Origin: a virus
DNA: 24,852 nt
Reading direction: 5' to 3' (one strand)
Virus record (IMG/VR): IMGVR_UViG_3300048041_000048
Location: 1 to 24,852 of that record
Below the pieces are notes generated by a model. It ran no database searches. It was not told the DNA's origin and saw only the letters and a program-made list of their open reading frames with translations. Below, piece after piece: positions 7,614 through 14,812 of the stretch. A program made the position numbers and the translations under genes. Every line of letters begins with the position of its first letter. Positions within the stretch are counted from its first letter, which is position 1.

Positions 7614-7645
7614 TGTATATCAAGGTTATCTGCTTGGTGAGGATA

Positions 7646-8182
7646 ATGACTAATTGGGATTTCAAAGGCGTTTATGATATCATTAAGAATAAAAGAAATC
7701 CTGAATTTTGGCATACTACTAATAGTAGTCACCCGGGAATTGGATGGAATATTAAAACCGTAATACCAAAGAACGAATTTGCAACCAATGACATCAAATG
7801 TATAATACATGATTGGGAAGATTTATGTGTTATACATTCAACATTGGTAACCTGGTGTGATGCGGCATTTGACTGGGATGGTAATAAATTAAATGAATGG
7901 CAAACAATATGGATTAGAGCTGGATATGATGTTATTCTAGAAGATGTTCAAGGTGAAGGTATACATAGATTTAAAATTGTAAATTATATACCAGGTCAAG
8001 AACCAATACTAGCATCTATTGTTGATAATCTAAAACTGCAATTAGGTAGAACAATGGACAAGATGGAAGAGGAAGAATATACAAATCTATTAGAAATAAT
8101 AGAGGTATTAGTCCAGTCGAATGAATATGATGTTCAAGAAAAGAGAAAGAATATAAAGGTGATAGACAATGATGGAATTTAA
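7646..8182 (+). CDS. hypothetical protein (178 aa)
   Basis: I do not recognise this gene. The frame is open back to a TTG at 7613 inside the promoter, so the ATG at 7646, with a GTGAGG box at 7637-7642, is the likely start. The protein begins MTNWDFKGVYDIIKNKRNPEFW. It is Trp-rich in its first half (about six Trp before residue 90) and ends in a charged helical tail (EEEEYTNLLEIIEVLV and following). No membrane segment or known motif is visible. It overlaps the next start and heads a run of five overlapping genes. Confidence 0.75.
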   Translation: MTNWDFKGVYDIIKNKRNPEFWHTTNSSHPGIGWNIKTVIPKNEFATNDIKCIIHDWEDLCVIHSTLVTWCDAAFDWDGNKLNEWQTIWIRAGYDVILEDVQGEGIHRFKIVNYIPGQEPILASIVDNLKLQLGRTMDKMEEEEYTNLLEIIEVLVQSNEYDVQEKRKNIKVIDNDGI

Positions 8183-8642
8183 ACTAAAGCCAGTTACTGA
8201 TACAAGTTGGATTTTGCATCAGAATGGGGTCAGGTTAGCTATGATTATTGCTAACAATAAAGGTTACAATGCTATTGGAAAGTTAACGACTAAACATTTT
8301 GAAAATTTAGCAGATATGTGCAATATTCTTGGTGGAAAAGTTATATTTGAAGAATCAGAAGCACAAGCTGAAAAAGAAGTTGGTAATGTTCATGGGTTTC
8401 CTATCAAACATAATACCTCACACGATCTTGCATTAGATAGGTATCCCAGTTATGCTAAGACTAAATGTAGCAATAATAGATTCGCAGCAGGATATTACAG
8501 CATATTGTTCAGCCATGGATGGGTTCAGAGTTATTGTCCAAAAATTAGCACATTAGACGATAATGAATGGATAGGTCCATTCTATACAAAACTTGAAATG
8601 CTAAGTGCTATTTCAGCTAAGAAGAAAGAAATAAAAATATGA
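8169..8642 (+). CDS. conserved phage protein of unknown function (157 aa)
   Basis: The start overlaps the previous gene by 14 bases and is preceded by AAGGTGA. Two adjacent ATGs (8169 and 8172) are both possible. The N-terminal part looks like a beta-rich domain (TSWILHQNGVRLAMIIANNK). The C-terminal part has a pattern I recall from a conserved T4-like cyanophage/pelagiphage protein: VHGFPIKH, then YPSYAKTK, FAAGYYSILFSHGWVQSYCP and NEWIGPFYTKLEM. The function of that family is unknown to me, and the comparison is from memory. No catalytic motif is evident. Confidence 0.8.
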   Translation: MMEFKLKPVTDTSWILHQNGVRLAMIIANNKGYNAIGKLTTKHFENLADMCNILGGKVIFEESEAQAEKEVGNVHGFPIKHNTSHDLALDRYPSYAKTKCSNNRFAAGYYSILFSHGWVQSYCPKISTLDDNEWIGPFYTKLEMLSAISAKKKEIKI

Positions 8643-8899
8643 ATCAACATAATAATAATATCGATTCATTGAATCAATTTTTAGACAAGTTTCAAACGGC
8701 TAAGAATTACAATACTAAAGAACTACGTTTAACTATTAATGATGCTGAACAATTAAGTCTTGGTATATCAAGAATATTAGTTAGACAAACAAGCTTAGCT
8801 GATAAGGTTATTGATTTACAATCTCAAATAATAGAACTACAAACGCAAATATCAGCCAACATTACTTTAGAGGTTTCACAAGATGGTGGTAAATTCTAA
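8639..8899 (+). CDS. small coiled-coil protein (86 aa)
   Basis: This ATG overlaps the preceding stop (ATGA). The protein is mostly helical. Heptad-like hydrophobic spacing is visible from about residue 36 to 75 (AEQLSLGISRILVRQ, then DKVIDLQSQIIELQTQI), suggesting a coiled coil and an oligomeric protein. I do not recognise a family. It overlaps the nucleotidyltransferase gene downstream, so the two may be coordinated. Confidence 0.75.
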   Translation: MNQHNNNIDSLNQFLDKFQTAKNYNTKELRLTINDAEQLSLGISRILVRQTSLADKVIDLQSQIIELQTQISANITLEVSQDGGKF

Positions 8900-9560
8900 T
8901 TGGATCTGTAAGCCTGTTACAGATATCAGATTTAAAACTGTAGTAGAAGAAATTGGTAAGTTTAATATGACATTGGGCCCATGGATTGCAGGCGGTTCCA
9001 TTAGAAAATTATGGCAAGATATCGAATGGCGTCATGAGGACATTGACATATTTTTCAGAAATAATCATCAATTTAATGTATTTGTAGACAATGCAAATAC
9101 AAAGAAATCAATCATCGATGTGTTTTGCGATATTAATGATATACATATACGACCGGATCCAAGAACCAGTAAGTGTCATTTTAGTGTCCAGCATGATACC
9201 GCCAATGCAAAAACATATTCAGTGTCAATTGACGGTATGAATGGAAATAATACATTCAAAGTACAAGCTATACGTAAATTCTTTCCTGAATCAGCCGTTG
9301 CATTAATTAATGATTTTGATTGGAATGTATGTCAATTTGTAAGTGATGGTAAGCATATGTGGGCAAGTCCCGAAGCCGTGGACGGAATTGCTACTAATTG
9401 TATAGTTCTATCAAAGACCTCTACGCGAAGTATTAAATCATTACGTCTAATAAAATACCTAGCATATGGATTTGATGTAGATGACAATATATTCATCGAT
9501 ATGCTTAAGAATCTTGATAGTACTAAATTTAGAGATGAGGTAGCCGAAGATGATTACTGA
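8883..9560 (+). CDS. phage nucleotidyltransferase-fold protein (225 aa)
   Basis: The N-terminus carries the NTase signature GPWIAGGSIRKLW...HEDIDIFF, with the GGS motif at 37-39 and the metal-binding pair Asp53-x-Asp55. A third acidic residue would be expected near the NDFDWNVCQFV strand (Asp at about 145). This spacing fits the small NTase-fold proteins found in many T4-like phages, which resemble poly(A)/CCA polymerase cores or antitoxin-type NTases. Substrate and product are unknown. It overlaps its neighbours at both ends (16 bases with the coiled-coil gene, 11 bases with the next). It could act on RNA ends or modify a host protein; nothing here decides between these. Confidence 0.75.
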   Translation: MVVNSNWICKPVTDIRFKTVVEEIGKFNMTLGPWIAGGSIRKLWQDIEWRHEDIDIFFRNNHQFNVFVDNANTKKSIIDVFCDINDIHIRPDPRTSKCHFSVQHDTANAKTYSVSIDGMNGNNTFKVQAIRKFFPESAVALINDFDWNVCQFVSDGKHMWASPEAVDGIATNCIVLSKTSTRSIKSLRLIKYLAYGFDVDDNIFIDMLKNLDSTKFRDEVAEDDY

Positions 9561-9912
9561 TGAAGAACTAGCAAGATTAAGAACTGAAAGTTTATTATCG
9601 GGCAGCTTTGTTATAATAACATCTCAGGATGGTGAAAAATTCGCTATGTTTGGCGAATATATTGTTGATATGACCACGTTTAAAGTTTTACTCCTCTGGA
9701 AGGTATATGGTAATCCGGCACACTTACGTATTTTCAAACAACAAGAAATCAGATTAGAAGCATTAAGACAAATGAATCGGCATGATAAGAAAATGTATCT
9801 ATCTGAAAATAATAGAATTATAGAGAACCTATATTCTAAATTTTTAACTATAGCAAACGAACATGCCAATGGTGATTTAATAGTACGATATGAGTCTCAG
9901 ATAGTTGATTAA
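9550..9912 (+). CDS. hypothetical protein (120 aa)
   Basis: I do not recognise this gene. It starts inside the end of the nucleotidyltransferase gene and finishes the overlapping run. The protein begins MITDEELARLRTESLLSG, then has a beta-rich middle (FVIITSQDGEKFAMFGEYIV) and a helical C-terminus. It is followed by the hairpin/late-promoter region at 9930-9968. Confidence 0.7.
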   Translation: MITDEELARLRTESLLSGSFVIITSQDGEKFAMFGEYIVDMTTFKVLLLWKVYGNPAHLRIFKQQEIRLEALRQMNRHDKKMYLSENNRIIENLYSKFLTIANEHANGDLIVRYESQIVD

Positions 9913-9929
9913 TTAAATGCTTACTCATA

Positions 9930-9968
9930 CCTCTTTTTGAATAAATACTTAGATAAAAGAGGTGCAAT
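9930..9968 (+). promoter_or_regulatory. RBS-sequestering hairpin with T4-late-like promoter in its loop
   Basis: CCTCTTTT (9930-9937) is perfectly complementary to AAAAGAGG (9955-9962). The right arm contains the Shine-Dalgarno sequence of the gene at 9969. The loop holds AATAAATA (9940-9947) followed by CT, seven of eight positions of the T4 late -10 octamer TATAAATA. A transcript starting about 6 bases after the octamer (near 9953) would lack the left arm, leaving the ribosome site free. Read-through RNA from upstream would mask it. T4 gene e and soc are known to use this arrangement. Confidence 0.6.
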
Positions 9969-10274
9969 ATGAGCAGGCCGAAACCTTTAATACTTTTAAA
10001 TTTTACTGATCCAAAAACTTACAAATCTGAACAGGTGTTAGAAGCTGGTGGTATCTATACAGTATTTTATCAGACTAAACCTATTAATTTACGTACCTTG
10101 AATAGTTTAATCAGCTATCCAGGACCAAAATATAGAAAAGTATCGTTCAGCAATCCAGGACATGCATTTAATTTATGTGAAAAATTGAACAAGTTATTTA
10201 AAACAGATCAATTCAGTGTAGTCCTACTGACTTCTGGAACCACTATAATTGAAAGTAATTCAAAACGTTCCTAA
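9969..10274 (+). CDS. conserved phage protein of unknown function (101 aa)
   Basis: Strong motifs run through the protein: SRPKPLILLNF at the start, KSEQVLEAGGIYTVFY (18-33), LRTLNSLISYPGPKYRKVSF (37-56), SNPGHAFNLCEKLNKLF (57-73) and a closing beta strand. From memory, these match a small protein conserved across marine T4-like myoviruses, with no known role. The ATG follows AGAGG at the expected distance, inside a hairpin. The putative late promoter suggests a late, possibly virion-related product (inference). Its 3' end overlaps the convergent gene at 10260 by 15 bases. Confidence 0.85.
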   Translation: MSRPKPLILLNFTDPKTYKSEQVLEAGGIYTVFYQTKPINLRTLNSLISYPGPKYRKVSFSNPGHAFNLCEKLNKLFKTDQFSVVLLTSGTTIIESNSKRS

Positions 10275-10616
10275 CTTAGGAAATGCAAATTCTGATATTT
10301 GATTAACCTCTAGGTCAAATATTTTCTTAAACTTTTCTGGGCCAAGAACTTCTGCCAGGTCAGTTAAAAATGCTCGATAATCTTCATTTATACTATCAAA
10401 CATAATATCGTACTTCTTAATATTTTCATCAGATTCATCATATATGTCTACACCAACTGCTGAATATCTCTTACTTAAGTTCTCTCGAAATTCAACTCTA
10501 CGCTTAATAAATGCTTCATTCGTAGCTACATTGCCAATTAAATCAGAAATACTTTGATCTTGTTCTTGATTAACTCTATTAATAAAATCGTCACTATTGT
10601 CTCTTAAATCATTCAT
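10260..10616 (-). CDS. hypothetical protein (118 aa)
   Basis: I do not recognise this gene. It is a highly charged, mostly helical protein (MNDLRDNSDDFINRVNQEQD, then FIKRRVEFRENLSKRY and LTDLAEVLGPEKFKKIFDL). It ends in the short hydrophobic tail SEFAFPKLGTF. There is no signal peptide or membrane segment. A perfect consensus promoter places the predicted transcription start at the ATG itself, so the mRNA appears leaderless. The next in-frame ATG is about 70 residues in, so a later ATG start is unlikely. It is divergent from the gene at 10652 and convergent with the one ending at 10274. Confidence 0.75.
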   Translation of the reverse strand: MNDLRDNSDDFINRVNQEQDQSISDLIGNVATNEAFIKRRVEFRENLSKRYSAVGVDIYDESDENIKKYDIMFDSINEDYRAFLTDLAEVLGPEKFKKIFDLEVNQISEFAFPKLGTF

Positions 10617-10622
10617 AAATGT

Positions 10623-10651
10623 ATTATATAAGAACTAATAAATATTGTCAA
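10623..10651 (-). promoter_or_regulatory. perfect consensus promoter giving a leaderless transcript
   Basis: On the minus strand, TTGACA (10651-10646), a 17-base spacer and TATAAT (10628-10623) match both consensus boxes exactly. The A of the ATG (10616) is the seventh base after the -10 box, the usual start site, so no room is left for a leader. The element also overlaps the 5' end of the divergent gene. Confidence 0.7.
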
Positions 10652-11041
10652 ATGTCTCAGTATAAATTACCAGAACTTTCGATAATTGCCAGAGACTCAC
10701 TATCTTTTTGCGACCAGCTTATACATATACTTGACACAAAAAAATTCAGTTATATAACTGACCTTAAATCTCTTCAAAAATTGTTCTTCCATGGAAAAAG
10801 TTGGCGACTAACTAGAGTTGGTCGAGATATACTAATAACAAAGTTCAAATCATATATAAGTAAAAATGAATGTAATAGATCTATGACTGGAAAGATAATA
10901 TTGAATATGGATTCATGCTGCAATAGTCCATGGTATAATTACGATGACAAAGTGATTTTTTTTGATGAAACATTACACTTTGAGTTACAAATGGTGAGCG
11001 GTGACTTGAATGGGTTTGTTAACTTTAAATCAACACGTTAA
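10652..11041 (+). CDS. hypothetical protein (129 aa)
   Basis: I do not recognise this gene. The frame is open from an ATG at 10619, but that stretch is occupied by the divergent promoter, so the ATG at 10652 (MSQYKLPELSIIARDSLSF) is preferred. No ribosome box precedes either start. AATAAATA at 10637-10644 is a weak late-promoter-like element only 7 bases before the ATG. The protein has helical and beta segments and a Cys pair (MDSCCN), but no clear motif. Its stop overlaps the stop of the convergent kinase-array gene by a few bases. Confidence 0.7.
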   Translation: MSQYKLPELSIIARDSLSFCDQLIHILDTKKFSYITDLKSLQKLFFHGKSWRLTRVGRDILITKFKSYISKNECNRSMTGKIILNMDSCCNSPWYNYDDKVIFFDETLHFELQMVSGDLNGFVNFKSTR

Positions 11042-11607
11042 CGCATTGGGTCATTTATTACAAGAGTACCATCTTGCCGCTGCATAATATTCTCAGAATC
11101 TTCTGAGAAATCTGGTCTTGTACCTGGACCATATACATCACTTAAATCAGTCAATAACTTATACAAACTCAAGTCAACTGCTCGTAGACTCTTATTCAAA
11201 TAAAATTTTGCCCATTTTTGTGTACTATAAATGCTAGCAAGTATTTGTTTCTCTTGATCACTTGTTGGATGTAATGGATACAATTCTTCCATTCTTATAG
11301 CGTAAGTATCATTCATTATTTTTATTGGTCGACCTTTAATCTTTGGTACATGCGGATTATCTTGATGATCTATAGCATATAATACATATTTCATGTACTG
11401 TGGATCACGTTGGAATATTTTAATAACATACGGATCTCCTTCACGTTTTAATACACTTCCTTTTGTACCACTTCTATTGAATTCAAATTTGTATCCTTGT
11501 TGTTGTAAATCTTTAATTAAATTAGCTGATCTACTTTTAGCAAATCCCATTTGTGAATACCTGGTCTGAGCTGTTTTGTATACAGGATGATTCTTATAAC
11601 CTGTTAA
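11038..11607 (-). repeat. kinase-like module 6 (residues 1061-1249), most degenerate
   Basis: Opens after INE with LTGYKNHPVY. The glycine loop is degraded (RSGTKGSVLK), though Lys1123 in YVIKIF and RMEEL are kept. The catalytic loop is replaced by PDFSEDSEN, and the final motif is NDP, two residues before the end. Likely non-catalytic. Confidence 0.8.
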
Positions 11608-14600
11608 TTCATTAATAATACCATCGCTCTCATTTAATGCCGGCCTCTCAAAAATCGGATCAATTATTACTAATGTATTTCCCCGCTCCATTATATTAGG
11701 AATACTCATATCAAAGTTAAATCGCGTTCTTCCTACAAATTCTAATATACTGAAGATTCCAGGGAAATTAGTTTTGATCCATTTTAAATTATCATCGGAT
11801 ATATCACGTATCTTATCAGCAGGTTCTAAGATTCGAACTAAGTCATACTCATCTCCATCTAAATTAAATGAATTCCCTTGCGATTTGATCTCAGTTAATT
11901 TTTCCATTCTGATAGCATATGTATCATCATTTATTTTAATGATTTTACCTTTGGTCCTTGGTACATTTGAATTGTTTTGATTTTTCATAACCCATTTTAT
12001 ATAAGTTAAAAACCCATTATCGCGAGTAAAAATTTTAAATACCCATGGATAATCAGGACTTTGGAATGCTACACCGAATGATCCATAACCCAAAATCTTA
12101 AATCCTTGACTTTCTAAGTAGTTTCTAAACTTCTGAATTTGGACACTTGGCCCAGTATTCCTATGAACCTTGTGTGTACGGTTTATAGCATTAGTAGAAA
12201 GCATAGTGTTAGCCGTTTGATAAATTGGATTAGACTTATATCCTATTAGTTCGTTAAGTTGTCCTTCTTTCATACCTTTTGGATCATATGTGGGATCAAT
12301 TATAACAGGCACTCTATTGTTGCGAACCATTATATTGCCATCATGCAAATCTATTGGCCAGTCACATTTTTTCAAATCAAGTAATATTTTTAATATACCA
12401 GGATATTTTCGTTTTAAGATGGCGGTCTCATCAGGAGTTAGATTACCATCAGTATCATTATAATTATTTGTTATGCTGAGCAATTCTATACCGTCTTTAA
12501 AGTTTCCAATAGACGTTAATTTCTCCATGCGTACAGCATAAGTATTATCATTGATTTTTATGAGCTTGCCTTTTATTCTAGGTACTGATGGATTTGATTG
12601 ATTTGCCATCGCATACTTTATATAATCTAGGTACGCAGGATCTTGAGTAAAAATTTTGAACACCCAAGGATATCCAGGTTTTTCAAACACTAACCCAAAT
12701 GATCCAGAACCTAATCTCTTAAACCCATGGGTCCTTAAAAAGTCTTGAAATTTATCTGTTTGCTGCAAGCGTTTTGATCGAACTCCATAGCTATCAGAGT
12801 TAAGAGCGTCTGGACTATATAACAGCTTAGCTTTTTTATAAATAGGATTAGACTTGTATCCTATTAATTCACCTAACATAGATTCGTATAAAGGTTCGTG
12901 TATTAAAGGATCTATTAGTACAACAGTATTGTCCCTCATCATATAATTCCCATTGTGTAAATCAAATTCATATCCAACAGTTGACAAGTCTTCTAAAATT
13001 TGTAATACATGTGGAAACTTCTCTCTTAGCCATTCTATTTCGGGTTGCTTAAAGTCATTAAATTTACGGATACCTTTTACTAATTTAGCAAATTTGAACA
13101 AATCTTCAGACTGAGACATTGCTCGATCTGGATCTGTTAATTCTTCAGTCCTAATTACATAAGTTTCATCGTTAATTTTTATCATCTTACCCTTAATCTT
13201 AGGTACAGATGGATTGGATTGATGTGCTATACAATAGTTTATATACGCCATATATGCAGGATCTATGTTAAACAATTTGAACAGCCAAGGATATCCAGGT
13301 TTCTCAAATATCACACCAAACCCGCCTGCCCCACGTATTGTAAATCCTTGCTTCTTAAGAACATCTTTAAATGCTATTAACTTTGCCCGGCGTGGATTAA
13401 AATGTGGATTACCGTATTTCTGCTTGGGAACAATTTTGAATATATCATTTGCTTGTTGATATATAGGATTTGCTTTGTATCCAATTAATTCATGCAATAT
13501 TGTCTCATTTAAATTTTTTTCGTCAAATATAGGATCTGTCAATACTATTGTATCACCACGCATCATAAAATTTCCATCATGCAAATCAAGCGGCCAACCT
13601 GAATCTTTCAGATATGTTATCAATTCTACTAAAGCTGGGTAATCTTCATTTGCTTCAGCTATATCATATTGGTCGGCATACCCCTTTCCTAATCTATAGG
13701 CAAATCCATATAGTTTAGTTGCTTCTGTGCTAGCCATACCCGTATATGGCGTCAATTTTTCCATTCTGACAGCATACGTATCATCATTTATTTTAATAAT
13801 TTTTCCTTTTATTTTCGGTACATAAGGATTATTTTGATGTTTAATTACATAATTTAAATAGCTCAGATACGCTCTATCTTGGCTAAATATTTTAAATACC
13901 CAAGGATATGCTGGATGATCAAATACTCCGCCGAATGCGCCAGATCCTAATTGTCTAAAACCATGTTGTTCTAAGTAATCAGTAAATTTACTAAGCTGAT
14001 TATTTCTAAGGCTTCTAAGATCAAATGATGCTCTGTCATCATTATCAAATGAATTCTTTAAAGCATCTGGATGATACAATTCTTTAGCTTTATTATATAT
14101 TGGATTTGCTTTGTAACCTATCAATTCATTAAGTATCTCTTCATCATTAAAGTCATCATAATTGATTTTTGAGTTTTCATCTATAGGATACAATGGATCT
14201 ATCAATACTACTGTATTCCCTCGCATCATAAAATTATCACTGTGTAAATCAAAGTCATGACTAAATTTACTAATGTCTGTTAATATTTTTAAAATATCAG
14301 GGAAGTTTTGTGCTAGAAATTCTCTTTTTTCATTAGTCATATTATTAAAATCATCTACATCTTCTATATTAGCTACTACTTGCATTAACTTAATAAATTT
14401 AGGATCTCTTTTTGGTAAAGGCTGCAATCGTTCCATTCTTACTAAAAAAGTATCAGCATTTATTTTTATTGTTCTGCCTTTAAACTTTGGTACCGCCGGA
14501 TTTGATTGATTTTGAACACAATAATTTACATACATTAAATATGACGGATCTCGGTTAAACAATTTGAATATCCATGGATATCCCTTCTTCTCGTAAGCAT

Positions 14601-14787
14601 CTCCAAATGATCCTTCACCCATTCTATGAAAGCCATGTATTTTCAAAAATCTACTAAATTTATGTCGTTGATCAGCCATTTGCATATCAATCGGGCCTAA
14701 ACCTAATTGTCCAGGATCAAACACCTTCTTGGCTTTCTTATATATAGGATTAGATTTGTATCCCGTAAGCTCATTAATTCGTACCAT
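11038..14787 (-). CDS. six-module kinase-like array protein (1249 aa)
   Basis: The protein is six tandem copies of a kinase-like module of about 190-215 residues and contains little else. Each module opens with E-L-[IT]-G-Y-K-x-[NH]-P-[IV]-Y. It then has a glycine-rich loop (GSGSFGLVFE in module 4), a lysine strand (PWVFKIF), a conserved VPKIKGK...TYAVRMEKL segment like beta4-beta5-hinge, a catalytic loop like APH/ABC1-type kinases (IDLHDGN), and an IDP motif at the DFG position. Each module ends about 5-30 residues after IDP, so the activation segment and lower C-lobe of ordinary kinases are missing. Every E-L motif is preceded by [IL]-x-E, a T4-type prohead protease pattern. Modules 5 and 6 have degraded catalytic loops. 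No ribosome box precedes the ATG; ACTAAATA (14802-14795) is a weak late-promoter-like element. I infer a packaged effector or pseudokinase scaffold; the substrate is unknown. Confidence 0.9.
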   Translation of the reverse strand: MVRINELTGYKSNPIYKKAKKVFDPGQLGLGPIDMQMADQRHKFSRFLKIHGFHRMGEGSFGDAYEKKGYPWIFKLFNRDPSYLMYVNYCVQNQSNPAVPKFKGRTIKINADTFLVRMERLQPLPKRDPKFIKLMQVVANIEDVDDFNNMTNEKREFLAQNFPDILKILTDISKFSHDFDLHSDNFMMRGNTVVLIDPLYPIDENSKINYDDFNDEEILNELIGYKANPIYNKAKELYHPDALKNSFDNDDRASFDLRSLRNNQLSKFTDYLEQHGFRQLGSGAFGGVFDHPAYPWVFKIFSQDRAYLSYLNYVIKHQNNPYVPKIKGKIIKINDDTYAVRMEKLTPYTGMASTEATKLYGFAYRLGKGYADQYDIAEANEDYPALVELITYLKDSGWPLDLHDGNFMMRGDTIVLTDPIFDEKNLNETILHELIGYKANPIYQQANDIFKIVPKQKYGNPHFNPRRAKLIAFKDVLKKQGFTIRGAGGFGVIFEKPGYPWLFKLFNIDPAYMAYINYCIAHQSNPSVPKIKGKMIKINDETYVIRTEELTDPDRAMSQSEDLFKFAKLVKGIRKFNDFKQPEIEWLREKFPHVLQILEDLSTVGYEFDLHNGNYMMRDNTVVLIDPLIHEPLYESMLGELIGYKSNPIYKKAKLLYSPDALNSDSYGVRSKRLQQTDKFQDFLRTHGFKRLGSGSFGLVFEKPGYPWVFKIFTQDPAYLDYIKYAMANQSNPSVPRIKGKLIKINDNTYAVRMEKLTSIGNFKDGIELLSITNNYNDTDGNLTPDETAILKRKYPGILKILLDLKKCDWPIDLHDGNIMVRNNRVPVIIDPTYDPKGMKEGQLNELIGYKSNPIYQTANTMLSTNAINRTHKVHRNTGPSVQIQKFRNYLESQGFKILGYGSFGVAFQSPDYPWVFKIFTRDNGFLTYIKWVMKNQNNSNVPRTKGKIIKINDDTYAIRMEKLTEIKSQGNSFNLDGDEYDLVRILEPADKIRDISDDNLKWIKTNFPGIFSILEFVGRTRFNFDMSIPNIMERGNTLVIIDPIFERPALNESDGIINELTGYKNHPVYKTAQTRYSQMGFAKSRSANLIKDLQQQGYKFEFNRSGTKGSVLKREGDPYVIKIFQRDPQYMKYVLYAIDHQDNPHVPKIKGRPIKIMNDTYAIRMEELYPLHPTSDQEKQILASIYSTQKWAKFYLNKSLRAVDLSLYKLLTDLSDVYGPGTRPDFSEDSENIMQRQDGTLVINDPMR
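11608..12249 (-). repeat. kinase-like module 5 (residues 847-1060), catalytic loop altered
   Basis: Opens after LNE with LIGYKSNPIY. Gly loop GYGSFGVAFQ (900-909) and Lys918 are kept. The catalytic loop reads NFDMSIPN (1024-1031): the Asp and Asn remain but the DLH histidine is lost. IDP is at 1042-1044. Confidence 0.82.
12250..12867 (-). repeat. kinase-like module 4 (residues 641-846)
   Basis: Opens after LGE with LIGYKSNPIY. Gly loop GSGSFGLVFE (693-702), Lys711 in WVFKIF, RMEKL (753-757), catalytic loop PIDLHDGN (811-818), IDP (830-832). Intact, and the closest to an average module. Confidence 0.85.
12868..13488 (-). repeat. kinase-like module 3 (residues 434-640)
   Basis: Opens after LHE with LIGYKANPIY. 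Gly loop GAGGFGVIFE (486-495), Lys504 in WLFKLF, hinge RTEEL (RMEKL elsewhere), catalytic loop FDLHNGN (608-614), IDP (625-627). Intact. Confidence 0.85.
13489..14124 (-). repeat. kinase-like module 2 (residues 222-433)
   Basis: Opens after LNE with LIGYKANPIY. Gly loop GSGAFGGVFD (281-290), Lys299 in WVFKIF, RMEKL (341-345), catalytic loop PLDLHDGN (399-406), and TDP (417-419) in place of IDP. Intact. Confidence 0.85.
14125..14787 (-). repeat. kinase-like module 1 (residues 1-221)
   Basis: Opens with INE then LTGYKSNPIY. Gly loop GEGSFGDAYE (57-66), Lys75 in WIFKLF, hinge-like RMERL (117-121), catalytic loop DFDLHSDN (178-185), IDP (196-198). All key residues are present. A 20-residue acidic linker follows. 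Confidence 0.85.
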
Positions 14788-14812
14788 GGTTTAGTATTTA
14801 GTACGAATTTGA

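Noticed and set aside
11038-14787. Kinase array as an assembly artefact of collapsed or repeated reads.
   Set aside because: The six modules differ throughout in sequence and linker length, so they are not copies created by misassembly.
14795-14802. ACTAAATA (minus strand) as a late promoter of the kinase array.
   Set aside because: Six of eight matches and a nearly leaderless position make it too weak to list as a feature, though late expression would suit a packaged protein.
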